This document shows, one piece after another, positions 36,801-49,941 of a stretch of DNA of 64,000 bases. The position numbers and the translations under genes were made by a program. Below the pieces are notes generated by a model that searched no databases, was not told the origin of the DNA, and saw only the letters and a program-made list of their open reading frames with translations. The DNA lies in NCBI RefSeq assembly GCF_910596095.1, contig NC_056538.1, positions 21,748,501-21,812,500 on the forward strand, given 5' to 3'. The first letter of the stretch is position 1. The number at the start of each line of letters is the position of its first letter. The stretch is from Thunnus maccoyii (taxonomy: Eukaryota > Chordata > Actinopteri > Scombriformes > Scombridae).

Positions 36801-38242
36801 TTTCTTGTATCTCAGCCACTGTGGGTGATTTGGAGATGGTCAGATGAAATGCCAGACACCCACCTTGTTGTTTAAACTGATTAGAGAATGCCTGAATGCC
36901 ATAGTGACTGTAGTCATCCTGAAAGATATACAGAGGTTTGTAAATCATGTAAGTGTGTTTAACTAATATCGGAGTATAAAGAAGTCCTCATCTCACCATG
37001 GTTCCTATTGTGCCCACCCAGCGCCAGCCCAAGAAGGTGACCAGCTGTACAAGACCTCTAACTTGAAAGAGATCACTCGGCACGGTTCTCAAGAATGAAG
37101 GGTACACATGCTTGTCAGTAAGACAGGCACAAGTGGCAAAATAACTCACCTATAGGGAGATAAAGTTGTTCAAGAGATAAAATTGAACACTGTTAACATC
37201 ATTGTTACATTATTTGTAGAATAAAGAGCAGAAAATGAAGTACTGTGTGTGATCCTGCCTTTAATTCCTGTCTTACCAGTGGGATATTGAAAGGACCAAG
37301 AGTGTGAGCCACAGCTCTCGTAGGGGAAGACGATGCAAGGCCGATCACAGCAGGGATGGGTGAACCAGCCAGACATGATGGCAAAGTTTCAGATTTTGTA
37401 CCCAGTCTCTCCTCTGTTATATTTTCCTTTATATAATTTCCATTATTTCCAGCACTTCTGTGACTGACTAAAGAGAAAAGAGCTCGCAGGCTGGTGTGAA
37501 CATGGTCACAGCTGTCCATGATCTGGTAGCCCAGTTTAACACCAGGTAACAAACTTGAATTACGATTAATTTCCTGCACTGCAAACACCATGGTCATCAT
37601 CCAGCGGAATGCTCTGCGATCAAAGCTGGAGAAAATTAAATAATGCATTCTGTGTGATTCATCGTCATGAGATAGAAAACACTGTATCACAGCACCATAT
37701 AAATTAGAACATGTAAACAGTGTAGGGGCAACATAGACATCTAATTACAGCAAGAGGAAATTATTTCAGTTACTCATTTTTGTATAAAAATGTGAGATTC
37801 TTTGGATGCAGGACTAAGATAGATGAATCAAAATGCAAATATATATCAGATATCAGCAGTATCCTCACACTCACCCACTGCAAGCTGTGAGCAGAGGTTT
37901 GCTGTTGTAGCTGTGCTGTGGCTCAGGGGCCACATAGTGCAGAGGAAACAACCCTCCAATCACAACATCCCCCTCTGACTGCAGGGCCAGAGCTTCACTG
38001 TCTCCCAGTCTCACACACTGAGGTAAACCAGAACCAAAACCACTTACTCCCTCTATCCCCACACCAGTCAGTCTCTCTGCCATAGTCTCTTCTTCCACCA
38101 CACCTCCCTCCAAATTCAGTTCTTTCCTTTCCTCTGTGGAATGAGAGACATCAGAGAAAACAGGGGAGAAAAGAAGGTTCAACAAGGCCCAAAGAAACAG
38201 CCAGAGAAAAGGGGTTAAATGCAGTGGCCATACTGGACCCAT
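33851..38242 (-). CDS. Gene F: V2R-like receptor with 11 exons and enlarged VFT
   Basis: Frame-intact receptor of 966 aa. Exons in transcript order: 38242-37875, 37625-37277, 37149-36997, 36918-36718, 36587-36021, 35881-35751, 35570-35474, 35356-35233, 35068-34596, 34469-34389 and 34207-33851. Every junction is GT-AG and in phase. Beyond the six-exon plan, introns split the VFT exon (after ...GTIGTM and ...LLELLSE), exon 4 (phase 2, in ...DDEIR-like text) and the 7TM exon twice (mid-TM4 and in extracellular loop 2, leaving an 81-bp exon). Exon 1 is 368 bp: after the signal peptide it adds roughly 40-50 acidic residues before CVRLGD. The VFT carries another extra segment of roughly 40 residues, rich in Ser/Thr, near residues 455-500. 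[11 protein letters not shown] and 7[20 protein letters not shown] are intact. A TATA-like TTTATATAG lies about 65 bp upstream. Divergent from pseudogene G. Confidence 0.87.
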
Positions 38243-39970
38243 AAAGACTGTGTGCTGGAGATGATGATACTCAACAATAATCTCTTAAAGGCTGATGAAG
38301 TAGACTATATAAAAACCATGATGCTCACTTCATTTCATTGGTCATATGAGTCATCGCCAGATCAACCAATCACAATGAAAAGCAACAGCACAGGAGAGAG
38401 GTCAAGATGAGGCTCATGTAAGTCACTTGTGTTAAAACTTGAACGCTGTCATAAATTGTATTATAATATTATTATTATCAGGAAATAATATTTAAAATTA
38501 AAATAAGATCACTCATATTGATCACTGAATATAATTAATATTATAATGCACTTGTACATGTACATTCTCTTTACTTTCCCCCATTTTTTTAAACAACAAT
38601 TTTATCCAAAACGTATTATAAACACATGAAATTAGTGAGCAGTGTTTGATTTGCTAGCTTTTGATCTACTTTGTGCGATTAGACTTGGAAATACTACTAG
38701 CTAAAATACAAAGGTAAAACTAAAACAACTCTATGTTATCATGGAGGAAATAAATTACACGAGGATGAAGACAACTCCTGAGAATTTGTACAATTAAAAT
38801 CAAGTGGAACAATTTAATGTTCAATGTTAACAGCTGCTGCTTTTTAAGCCTGTGCAAATGAAATATGCTGACTGAGCTAATATTCAAATAATTAGTCTTG
38901 GCATTTTGAAAATGTTATTGAATAAAACCCATCGTAGCTAAAATTCTTTGGAAAAATGTTTTCCTCTCATCCCTAAATTAGAGACATCAAAATATGGTTT
39001 GGTATATTGCTGCCACCTACTGGACGTCATATAGTACATGTGATTAAATTCACATGGCTGATTCACAGCAGTGCATTATTGATGTTTTTATTGGTTTGAA
39101 AAGTGTACTGATTAGCATACCAAAATGTGTTCTCCAGGTAAGGAGAGGTAGGTCTATCTATTAACAAAACATTTAATCATTCAGTCACTGACCTCTGTAT
39201 TTTTTTTCCAGCTGAAGTTTTAAAAAGATGCAATGTGTTTCGCCTATTTGAAATCTGAACAGAAACATGTAGGAAGTGGTCAGTTAAGCTAATTTATCAA
39301 TTAATCCACTGACAGTTACTTAAAAACAAAATGATAATGTGTCCTTGATATATTATATAATATAATAACATAAAATCTGACATTGTGGTATCAGGCCCTG
39401 CCTCTACATCCCATTTCAAAGAGATTGCACACTGGCAAAAAACAGAGGCTCCCAGGATGCAAAAGAATCAATTTATTTCAAGTGTAAAAAGTGACACAGT
39501 GAAATAATGTGAGAAAAAGTGAACGTTTCGGTCAAAGAATCATCGTTGACACAATTTACATGAGCTAATCAGCTACCTTGGTGTGATCACACAACCTGCA
39601 TGGAAACCAGAATTTATACATGGACGATACATTGTATCCACACCTACATATTCATACATGCGCCCCATACACCAGTCTAAACCTTATGTGCACTTTTTTG
39701 TACACAAAAGCAAAAACAGCGATATTCCATCACTAAATAAACAGAAATAAGCCTCTACAAAAAACAAGTTAAAGACACTGAGTCCTTCACTGAGGCCTTG
39801 TGGATACAGTGTTCTGTTCCCAGTCTCTAAATCACCTGACACAATATGTGGTGTGAAAGATTAAACAAACAATGATGTAGATCGATGAATGGGATGACGT
39901 AGTCCTGTATATAAAATTAAATGACTGTGCAAAAGGTTTAGAAAACAGGGGTGAATGGAGGACGGCAGTT
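38243..39970. other. intergenic between divergent F and G
   Basis: AT-rich. 39420-39560 (GGCTCCCAGGATGC, then AACGTTTCGGTCAAAGAATC) resembles the 3' end of a fish retroelement that I cannot classify. The promoter-like block of G lies at its right edge. No gene is seen. Confidence 0.5.
39908..39916 (+). promoter_or_regulatory. TATA box of pseudogene G
   Basis: TATATAAAA, about 55 bp before the ATG. The surrounding sequence, down to GGGCAGTTATG-like text, matches the same region of genes I and J, so G was copied with its promoter. Confidence 0.6.
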
Positions 39971-42430
39971 ATGAGGGCATTTGTTGACTCACACCTGCTT
40001 TTGTATGTTTTGATTTTCTCTCTCTTACAGATTGTGTGTTCCTCTAATTCCTCATCTTGTAAGTTATGGAGACAATTTCATCTTAATGGGATGCACAAAG
40101 CTGGCGATGTGGTTCTGGGTGGGTTGTTTGAAGTCCACTATTCCAGAGTCTTCCCCAAGCTGACATTCATCTCAGAACCAAACCAGCCAAACTACCAAGG
40201 GTGACCTCTACAGACATAAAGCAAACAGAAGAAAACTGCTCATTATTCTGCTTCTACCCAGAGTTTTTCTCATATGTAAAATACATCTGTATAAAATGGT
40301 GGCATATTAATACAAGATTTATTGTTAAATAATGTATTAGTAACATGGGCTGATATATTTTTATGTATTTCTACCAAGTTCTCAGGTCACATGTTATTTT
40401 TGTAGTGGTTAATGGTGACATTTTGTGTGTTATGTGTGATATTCTAGGGTTCAGACATGCTCAGACCCTGGCATTTGCTATTGATGAGATCAATAGAAAC
40501 TCCAATCTGCTACCTAATGTGACTCTAGGATACAGTCTTTATGACAACTGTTCCACACTTGGAAATGCATTTTGTGCTGCTTTGTATCTGGCCAGTGGTC
40601 GAGAGGAGCAGATTCTTTTAGATGAGACCTGTGTGGGAGCCCTGCCGGTCCTGGGGATTGTGGGTGATTCCTACTCAACTTTTACAATTTCCATGTCAGG
40701 TGTGATAGGTTTATTCAAGCTGCCCATTGTAAGTTTCCCACCTTCTATTTTTTCCCACTTGCCTTCAGAGAATAATTTTGATGTGTTCTATTTTAGTGAA
40801 TATTATATATATTATATTTTTATGTTCAACATCTTCTGATTTTCAAACCTGCAAGAACTAAAAAAGCCTCCTGTGCATGCCCAGTTTCTCTCACAGGTGA
40901 GTTACTTTGCCACATGTCCTTGTCTGAGTAATCGGCAATGAGGATTGTGGCTGTAATGAAAAAATCCAAAGCTCGAGTGGTCATTGTGGTTGCACGAGAG
41001 TCACTGGCTTCACCTCATTGAGGAGGTAAGAGATGAAAAAGATATTCATTTAGGAAACTATAACAAAAAATCAATTAAGTAAGGTCATATATTTTGTTCT
41101 TGGAGTGATGGCATTACATCAATCCACTGTTTCCAAACATTAAAAAGCATGAATTCATTCATGTAATAACATGGCAGTGCTCTGTGGAAGAGGACTCTAG
41201 ATATAAAGGGCTCATTCTAAGGTAAAGACACAAAAAACACAATAATTAATATTTTCAAGTGATTATACACTAATTAAAACATACATGAATATTCCATTTT
41301 CCATTTCTGCCAATAGATCCCCCTAAATCTTATACACTGGTCCTTTAAATTAATACTGTATCATACATAAAATATTAAAATGTTTACACCTTTTTCCAAC
41401 TAAACAGATCATTGATATGGTCCAAAATTGTGATTTCATTTTTATTTGTATTTTTTTTTTAATACATGATGCATAAATAAACAGAAGAGCTGACTTTATT
41501 TGGGGGTCACAAAGATAATTGATGCGTAAGGCAAGGTTTATTTCTACAGCATGATTCAACAACAAGGCAATTCAAAATGCTTTACATAGAGCATAAAAGG
41601 CATCAAAACAGAATATAAAAGCAACAGAAGGCAATGTAAAAAGACATTTAAATACAATTAAAAAGTGTTAAATTTGGAAATAAAAAGAAGTGTTGAAGAA
41701 GGACCAGGTCACCACTTTATTATATTACATATAAATAGTAATGCTTAGATAATCACGATTATAACATTTGGAATTCAACAGAATACATGTGGTACTGTGA
41801 CTGGTCAGTTTTTCAGCCCGTTCCTTTAACTGCAGACTTAACTATTAATAAGACATGAACATCGTCAATAACTCATCAATAACCCTGCAATGCACAGGTG
41901 GTGAAGCAGAATGTTACAAGCCACCGGTGGATTGCAAGTGAAGCCTGGACAGCAACTGCTGTGCTCCAGACCCCCGAACTCATGCCGTACCTGGGCGGCA
42001 CACTGGGCATCGCCATTCATCGAGGAGAAATACCAGGCCTTTCAGAATACATCCTGACCTGCACTAGAACAACACTTATGAAAATAACACAGTGATGGCC
42101 TTTTTCTTTACTTCACTGCCTGATCAGCACTGACTTGTCACATTATCATCATGATTCTAATCTTAATTTTCTTGCCGCAAGTGAGGCAGTTTTGGGAGTA
42201 CACATTTCAGTGTAGATTTGCGCCACCTCCAGCACTATGCACTATGCACTGGACAGGATAGTCTAGAGAATGTGGAGACTGACATTTGGATGTGTCTAAC
42301 CGCAGGCCCGAGTACATTATTTACAAGGCTGCGTATGCTCTGGCATATGCCCTTGATGACATGCTGCACTGTGTGCCAGGGAGAGGGCCTTTCAGCAGGC
42401 ACAGCTCTCCTCCCAGTTGGATGTGCCCTC
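39971..42430 (+). pseudogene. Gene G: decayed V2R-like gene of the I/J type
   Basis: Recognisable pieces are exon 1 (39971-40200, signal peptide and GGLFEVHY intact), exon 2 (about 40448-40728), a fused remnant of the next two VFT exons (40897-41030), a third VFT piece (from 41898) and a fourth (about 42181-42430). The exon 1 donor is weakened (GTGACC), and the conserved Cys before it is Tyr. The exon 2 acceptor TTAG found in J is TTAT here. A deletion joins SNRQ to the IVEVMKKS-like block with a stop at 40939-40941 and removes an intron plus most of an exon. Later pieces have lost splice sites, and one carries a small tandem duplication of ATGCACT. Exons 4 to 6 (CRD and 7TM) are absent before gene H. 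It cannot make a receptor. Confidence 0.9.
41535..41690. mobile_element. dispersed fish repeat fragment inside pseudogene G
   Basis: AACAACAAGGCAATTCAAAA followed by TGCTTTACATAGAGCAT and an A-rich stretch. It is the same family as the left part of 32335-32870. It probably inserted after or during decay of G. Confidence 0.6.
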
Positions 42431-43292
42431 CACTTAGAGGTGTGCAGGAGGCATCTTAATCCAATGCTCAAGAGACCACTAGAGAGGTGAGAGGTGAACA
42501 AAGACACTGTTTGATAAGGGTTTTAGAATTGTCATGCAAAGATATTCCAGCAAAGCCAAATATGGATCTGGAAATTTGCTCAATATCTCCTCTTTAAACG
42601 ACTGGAGGCTAGCAAAGACATGATTTTCAGGAGGTTTTAAGTTGCTCTTTAAAGATTTTTATAGTTGGACATATTAAAGGAGAAGTCACAGGTTTTATCT
42701 TGTTAATACTCCAGTCTACATCTCATCACACTTAAAGTGTAATAAAAATCATTTTATACTATTTCCAGATTATCAGATAAAAGCAAATAGTTGAAACTTA
42801 AATACTCAGCTGCTGCAATTGATCATACATGACAGGAGTTTTCAAACATTGTGAGTTTTGCAATATAACTAGCTTATCTGTTTTATTGCACTGTATGTAA
42901 TATGCTATGATTGAGCTCCCTCATTCTGCATCAAACTCTTTTTAACCCTTTTTAATAGTTTTTATTCATACTATTATTATATTGATATTATTCAGACAGA
43001 AAATACTGAAAGACAGAAATTGGTACCATGCATTTTTTGTTTATTAACTTTATTTATTTGCTTATTCTATAGTTTCAGCACATGATGAATATTCATATGC
43101 ATTGTCAGAAATGTTTCCATATAACAGATTAAATGGGAATTTACAAAATAATATTTCAATTAAGAAAATATTAATGCACAAAAACTGGTAAAAGTGAATA
43201 TTTAAATCACTTTGTGGACTGTGTTGCATGTACACACCATACGGCTATGTACTGTACATTGCTATCTTAATTACTTGCAAACCTCAGATGTC
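42431..43292. other. intergenic between pseudogene G and convergent gene H
   Basis: AT-rich DNA with no V2R exons, so the missing exons 4-6 of G are not here. Minus-strand polyadenylation signals (TTTATT on the plus strand) for H lie around 43050. Nothing else is recognised. Confidence 0.6.
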
Positions 43293-46200
43293 CTAAGATT
43301 GATTTTTGTTCATTAAATGTTTCTTGGTGTTCTTCTCTGGCTTAAACAATATGATAAAACACTTTGGAGCAAATATACACAGTATCAGTCCAAAACTGGA
43401 GGCCAGAATGGCAAATATCTCCACAGCCACAGTGAACTTTCCAGGAGAGCTGACATAAGCTGGAATAAAGGTGACCCAGACTGCACAGAATATCAGCATA
43501 CTGAAGGTGATCAGCTTGGCTTCATTAAAATTATCAGGTAGTTTCCGTGCTAAGACAGCTAACACAAAGCAAAAGACAGCCAGTAGGCCTATGTACCCAA
43601 GTACAGCCCAGAACCCAACAGCTGATCCTAATGCACACTCCAGGATGATTCTCTCCTTGTATATGGTTAAGTTTTTCATTGGAAAGGGGGGACTAAGAAC
43701 CAACCAAATAGTACATATTAAAACTTGAATAAATGTGAATGATACTACAGTCATTCTTTGCTGTGGGGGACCAAACCATTTCATGACATTACTACCTGGG
43801 AGTGTAGCTCTGAAGGCCATTAAAACCACTATAGTTTTTCCCAGAATGCAAGAGATACAGAGGACGAAGGTGATCCCAAACGCTGTGTGGCGCAGCATGC
43901 AGGACCACTCAGAGGGTGCCCCAATAAAAGTTAATGAACACAAGAAACATAGAGTCAGGGAAAAGAGCAACAGGAAGCTCAGCTCAGAATTGTTGGCCCT
44001 GACAATTGGGGATGTCCTATGACGGAAGAAGACAGCCGCTATTATGATGGCCAGACAGGCACCACCAACTGAGAATGTAGCCAGGATGATTCCTAAGACC
44101 TCGTCAAAGGAAAGAAACTCTACAGGCTTGGGGAAACACGTGTCTCTTTCTGCATTAGGCCAGAACTCCTTAGGGCAACGGAAACAACCAGGGGAATCTG
44201 AAAAAAAATTAGGAAGGGCTATTAGCAGTCATATATTCTATGTTATAGATACTGTATGAATGAGAAAATATTTTATTTTACCTGTAGCATTGCTAATCTC
44301 TCCCTCAGGACAAGGTATACAATCATAGCAGCAGATGGGTTTTCCTTTCTGCAGCACTTTACGAGTTCCTGGAGGACAGCTGTCACTGCACACTGACACA
44401 GGTACCTGTCAGATAGATGCAAAGTCATACAGACACGCACTTTTGCCCACAGCTGTTATAATTCAGAGTCTAATACAATAAATAATTGCTGTTAGGCTTC
44501 TTACTTGTGTGCTACCCCCCACCCATGTGAGGTTCCTGTTGATACGAAACTCCTGGCCCACCGGCAGCGATGCATCGTAATGCCCTACTGTCACCATCTC
44601 AATGCTGCCACTCTTACTTTTCTGCCAGTTAACCAGCTCGTATGTAGCAACAGGGTCGCCATTGGCATCAAATGACACATGATAACCGTTTTGAGAAAAA
44701 TTGACTTTCTTCAGCTGAGTAAGAACCTGTGTTAAAGAGGGGATTAGACGTAACAGTGAGTTGGAGAGAAATAAATCACATAAAATACATTTTATATTTC
44801 ATTTGATAAAATATAGATAAGAGCAAGGGCTTTCTCTTATTCATTTTGATTAACCTGTGTGGATTCTATCCTGGTGAATTTGTCACAATGACTTGTAGAA
44901 TTTGTTTCCTGACACACTGCATTGTGAATGGCATGTGCTATTGCATAAACAGCCTTATACACCATGTTAGTGATTCGGAGCTGAGATGTGTCAGTGTATG
45001 CAATCCGGAGCGTCTGTATGTCTTCAGTTCCATCACACACACTCACATCTGTGGCAACACCTAAAACACACAGAAAGACAGGTGTTTTTAAGCCTTGACA
45101 ATGATATTACAATTATTATTATTGCTTACATAATTATATGATACATAATTCATGTTTAGTATTGTTTTTTACACTCTAGACTGTCCTCACAAGAACCAAT
45201 TTAGTTTTAATTCTATTCTACTTGAGAATCATTCGGTTTTGCCAACATCCCTTGTTCTATTTTCTTTTGTGTTATTATATTTTTTCCTGTATTTGTCTAA
45301 TGCTTTAACTCTTTCTTCATTATCCATGTTTCAGTTTGTGTACAGCACTATGATTGTATAATTTAGTGGCCTTTATCTATGTCATCTCAGGTTATGACTT
45401 AGTGATCAAACAATAGTTTGTTAGTTTTATAATTCATAGTTTAAAAGATACCCACATTAAACTAACACATTTCAGCATGTGGAAATCCACAAGTTCTTTA
45501 TTTTACTTGACTTTGGTGTATTATTGTGAGACTGTATTTGTTGTGTGCTTGAGTACAGTGCTGAATGTGTAGTATGAATAGTGTTTCTGGACCAAAAAAA
45601 TTATCATATTAATGATAATCTTGTATGATTAAATTATTCAGAGTTTCATTTTACACCTACATGAGTTCATTATTGACAGATTTTTCTCTCATTTAATTAA
45701 AATCTGTGAAATGATCTTTAAGCAGCAATGAAGTTTTAACTTGGGAAAACACATACCAACAATCAACACAAGACAACACAACCTCTAAGGAATCTAAATA
45801 TGAGTAACAAACATGTTAACAGTCCACACAACTTTCTCACTTTTTCCCAGACGACATTTGAAAGCATCCTCCCAAAACTCAGTAAGTATTGGAGAGGCAG
45901 CCACTTCAGTGGGGGAGAGATCCAGCAAGAAGTGTCTCAGACCAGGGATGACAGATTGCTGAATGCCAAATCCAATTGCCCCGGCACAGAAGCTGAACCT
46001 CAGCATGTCTGGGGCTGTTATCCAGGACTCACCACCTATCCACTGGCGAGGTGGAGAGGGCTGGCGAGCCAGTTCCTCCAGCAGGATCATCATGTCTCCA
46101 GAGGCTACAAACGCCACAACAACCATAGCTGTTGATCTAGAGTGACAGTTAACAAACATGAGAAATACTTTAATGACTGACTCTATATTATAACAATATG

Positions 46201-47667
46201 AGTAATCAATCTCAGAGCAGTAAGGGAAAAAAGATTAATTGCCAGTTTGCCACTAAGATAATTAAATAGTTTTCCTGTTGTCTTTGGCCAAACATTTTTG
46301 TGGTTTTGTCAGCATAAAGTCAGTGAACACAACCAGAATCAGAGATGTAGGGACCTGCGGATAACATCAGCCACTCGTTGGATCCTGCTGTGTGGGTGGG
46401 TCCTATAAAACGATTCAGAGTATTCTACACAGATGCCCTCTTTGAGCGCTGCGTGCAGGAAAGCCGCCATGCCATTATTCCCATAGTCCGAATCCGACCG
46501 GACAGCACCTATCCAAGTCCAGCCAAAGTGTTTCACCAGTTTAGCCAGAGCGTCAGCCTGGAACTGGTCACTGGGGATTGTTCTAAAGAAACTCGGGTAC
46601 TGTTGCTTATCGGACAAGCATGCACAGGTGGCAAAGTGGCTCACCTAAAGAAAAGAAGCAAAGTGTGATTCTTTAAAGTTAACTTTAAAATTCATTTAAA
46701 GTTCAGTTCTAGGCTGTTTAACACAAGTTTAACCAGAAATTCTAAAAGCTTACTTGAGGAATGTTAAAGGACCCAATGATGCGCGACATGCCGATGGATG
46801 GCGTGGACCCAGACTCACCAACGATAGCCATCACCATACCTGATTGCGAGCACTTGTCGCCGGTGTGAAACACCGGGTCCAGCCCATTTACAAGCTGAAA
46901 TGCCAGGTGCACCGCCACGGGCACTGAGGCGCACGTGTCGTGGATCTGGTAACCGAGTCTGATGCCTGGCAGCAGCTTCGTGCTGTTGTTGATCTCCTCA
47001 ATTGCGAAAACCATTGCGCGTGAGAAGCGCAGTTCACGGGAGTCAATGCTGCACACAGACACTCACTGTTGAAATTTTCATATGATAAGGACAATTCACG
47101 ATTTCAACAGAAAACATAACTACAATGCATCTTAAACTCCTAAACTCACTAACAAGAAATTTAATTTATGCAATTAAATATTCTTACAGCAGTTGTTAAA
47201 TGCACCCATGTTATCAATTATTATCAAGAAAAATAAAAATGCATTTTTAAATAATCACACACTACACAAAATAACGTTTGCAACATTATTGTAAGCACAT
47301 CATAAAAACATTTCTATCCCCACTCATTCTTTCATCCTCCACTTCTCTCTCATACTAACCTCCCTGTGCACCTTAGTGGCTCAGGCATGCTGGTGTAGTT
47401 ATGCTTCACTGTGTGCATGTAGTAGTGTATGGAGAATACACCCCCAATAACGTAGTCACCATCCATTGAGAATGCAGGTAGACGAGCAGTACCTTGGAGC
47501 TTACATTTCACAGATGGGGCCTCAGTGACCCCAGCACCAGTCCTATGCTCTGTATGCCCTGCCCTGTGGTTCAGACCGTCCCCAGAACCGTTCAAGGCAA
47601 GAGCTGAGGGCAGCTCAAACAAACCTAGAGCCAAGCTCAGGCCAGTAATGAGAGCTGAGATCTCCAT
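43293..47667 (-). CDS. Gene H: V2R-like receptor, eight exons
   Basis: Frame-intact receptor of 881 aa. Exons in transcript order: 47667-47360, 47048-46754, 46644-46355, 46136-45841, 45060-44855, 44726-44505, 44405-44282 and 44197-43293. The signal peptide is [17 protein letters not shown]; a Gly/His-rich linker precedes the first conserved VFT cysteine. VFT motifs are [27 protein letters not shown] and WIGGESW (the usual SEAW is ESW). [11 protein letters not shown] and 7[20 protein letters not shown] are present, and the 7TM exon is undivided. Two extra introns split the VFT exon at private positions (phase 2 after ...ADVIR and phase 1 after ...CRLGK). The first has a poor donor, GTCCCT. The exon 1 donor is shifted one codon downstream of paralogues, adding a Ser ([13 protein letters not shown]). 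A TATA box lies about 45 bp upstream of the start. Confidence 0.89.
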
Positions 47668-47709
47668 CCCTCAGCTGTCTGCATGTATACATAGGTGTGT
47701 TTTCACTAG

Positions 47710-47717
47710 TTTATATA
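47710..47717 (-). promoter_or_regulatory. TATA box of gene H
   Basis: TATATAAA on the minus strand, about 45 bp upstream of the ATG at 47667, implying a very short 5' UTR or transcription starting close to the ATG. Confidence 0.55.
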
Positions 47718-49881
47718 GCTTTTCAGACAAAAGCCCTCCTTCTACTGTACGTCAGCTTACTAAACATCAGAGGATGGCCTTACCCAGTGGCCAATTCTTG
47801 TCCAAGTCTTTTAGTTCAATGGGCTGCATGTACAATATAATTTCCACTAAGTGTCCCCATCTCTTTTCTCGTCTTGTAAAGTTATTATTGTTAACGTCAG
47901 ATATCTCCCCAATTTTAAGGAGCTTTTTTTGTTTGAGTTCCCTTTTAAAATTCAGCTGCTCTATAATCTGCAAATAATCTGAATTTAACATTTGTGATTT
48001 GTGCTTGATATACACTTCCATGTTCAGGCAAATTGTCAGGCCTTGTCTGACAGTTATACAGTTTAGACTTATGTGATAGAAAAATGGCTAAAATGGCCAA
48101 TATACCTGTTGTATATTTTCTGGAGTGTTTGAAACTTTGGTGATCAGAATTTTCTTTCAGAAGTCTTTTATTGGATGTTAATTAAATGTATTTTTTGTAG
48201 TTTATGGTATTGCATCACTGTATATGTGCTTAAGTGAACTAACCTGCCACTTTCAAGCTCAAGTGTTCATCTTATTCCCAAATGCAAGATGCCACCCATA
48301 CTGTAAAAGTACAAAGAACAGTTAAAGGAACATAGGAAGACAGACACTCATTTCAAGACTCACTCTACTACCACCTAGTGGAAGTGACAGTCGAGTTCAG
48401 AGAATACATGACAGTGAATATACTCAGAGATGATTTGTGGCTCGTGGCTAGTTTAAATAGATGTGATTAATATAATGTGAAATGTTTGTATATCACTCAT
48501 CATTCCAGTAAGTGAAGATATCACATAAATATAGTAAAAAAATAAAAGTTACCTGTATGTTTTATGAAAAAGAAAAATAGGAAAAGAAGGTTACACATTG
48601 TAAATGCAACTCTAGTTGTTTGAGCACAGAGGAGCCCAGTATAAGCTAACCACTCTCTGCAGAACATATATTTTCTTATGCATTTTCAGAGCAGGAGAGG
48701 AAACAAACAGCTGTCACCTGGTTGGGTTAGTCTGGCAAAATGATGTCTGTGAAACAACACATAACTATGTGGGGGTCAGACTAGGAGCATTTACTGCTTG
48801 TGGTGTCAATGCTTGGAATAACCCCTTAATGCAGGTGCCCCAATTCAGTAGGAGTCACTAGTGCAGCAACAAGGTTATGATCCATCACTGGCTTCCCAAC
48901 TGTTTGCTGGATTTACCCTTATGTGACCCCGCTCCCTTTGTACAGAGGCTCCTGCACTTTGTTGGAAAGTGTGCCTGTCTCTCTCCTGCAATGCTAATAC
49001 TAACTCTTTCATGCTGATGAATGGTGAGAGCACAGTGCATCAGCAAGAAACAGCCCAGATACCAGATAACAGGCCTAGTAGGCATGGGCCCAAGAGATCA
49101 GGGGATCTATGATATCATCAGTAGTACTTTAAGTTATTAACATTTCTCTCTGTCAACTCTCATTCTGAAAAAAACTGAACTGAATAACTTTTCCATTCAT
49201 TTGGAAGATATCACAACAAAGAGGCCACTTGGAGCCAGAACAACACGTTTCACTGGACCAGCTATTTTTCTTTCTTTCTTCTCATCCAAAATGAGTGTGC
49301 AGCTGCTTTTAGATGCCTTTCGATTTACACTGATGTGCAACAGCTATGGTAGACACCTCGGTTTTCCTCTATTACATGTTTTACAGGTCTACTCTGTCTT
49401 TAAGGTTATTTATAAATAGACATACCACATCATAATCAATCATTTCTAATCAAAAACACATAATGCGTATTATACATATTCAAAGAACCGGCTGCATACT
49501 GTATTACACAAGGAAAGACTGTATATCACTTCCTACCTCAATAGACTGAACTGCAATACCTTTAACATAAGTCACATAACATTATTACATGATAGATACC
49601 TAAATACCAAGTTTGATTTTCACACAAAAGAATTTGACATTATAGAAGTTTACAAAATAATTATAATATAGTATGTTTATAACTGAAACATTTGGTGATT
49701 TTGCACATATGAGCCATTCATTGCTGTATATAATTATGTAAATTACACTTTGCTCCTGTATACAACTGAGATGATAATATGTGTATTATGTCCTGCCCAC
49801 ACTACTGGCCGTGCCCCAATTGGTGGTGTGACAGATTAAACAATGACGAAAAGGACGTAAAGAAGATGACATTGCCCTGCA

Positions 49882-49887
49882 TATAAA
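49882..49887 (+). promoter_or_regulatory. TATA box of gene I
   Basis: CATATAAA about 55-60 bp before the ATG, within a block conserved with J and G that continues as AGAAACAGGGGTG...GGAGGGCAGTTATG. Conservation across three paralogues supports a real core promoter and 5' UTR. Confidence 0.65.
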
Positions 49888-49941
49888 TTTGAGTAACTGT
49901 GCATCAAGATTAGAAACAGGGGTGTAGGGAGGAGGGCAGTT

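Larger units (their letters stand above)
47668..49941. other. intergenic between divergent genes H and I
   Basis: Holds the core promoters of H and I. A minus-strand open frame at 47767-48021 (84 codons, Lys/Glu-rich, ending DKNWPLGKAIL) has no recognised domain and I do not call it a gene. 48600-49120 looks like a degenerate interspersed repeat of unknown family. The remainder is AT-rich with no recognised content. Confidence 0.5.
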
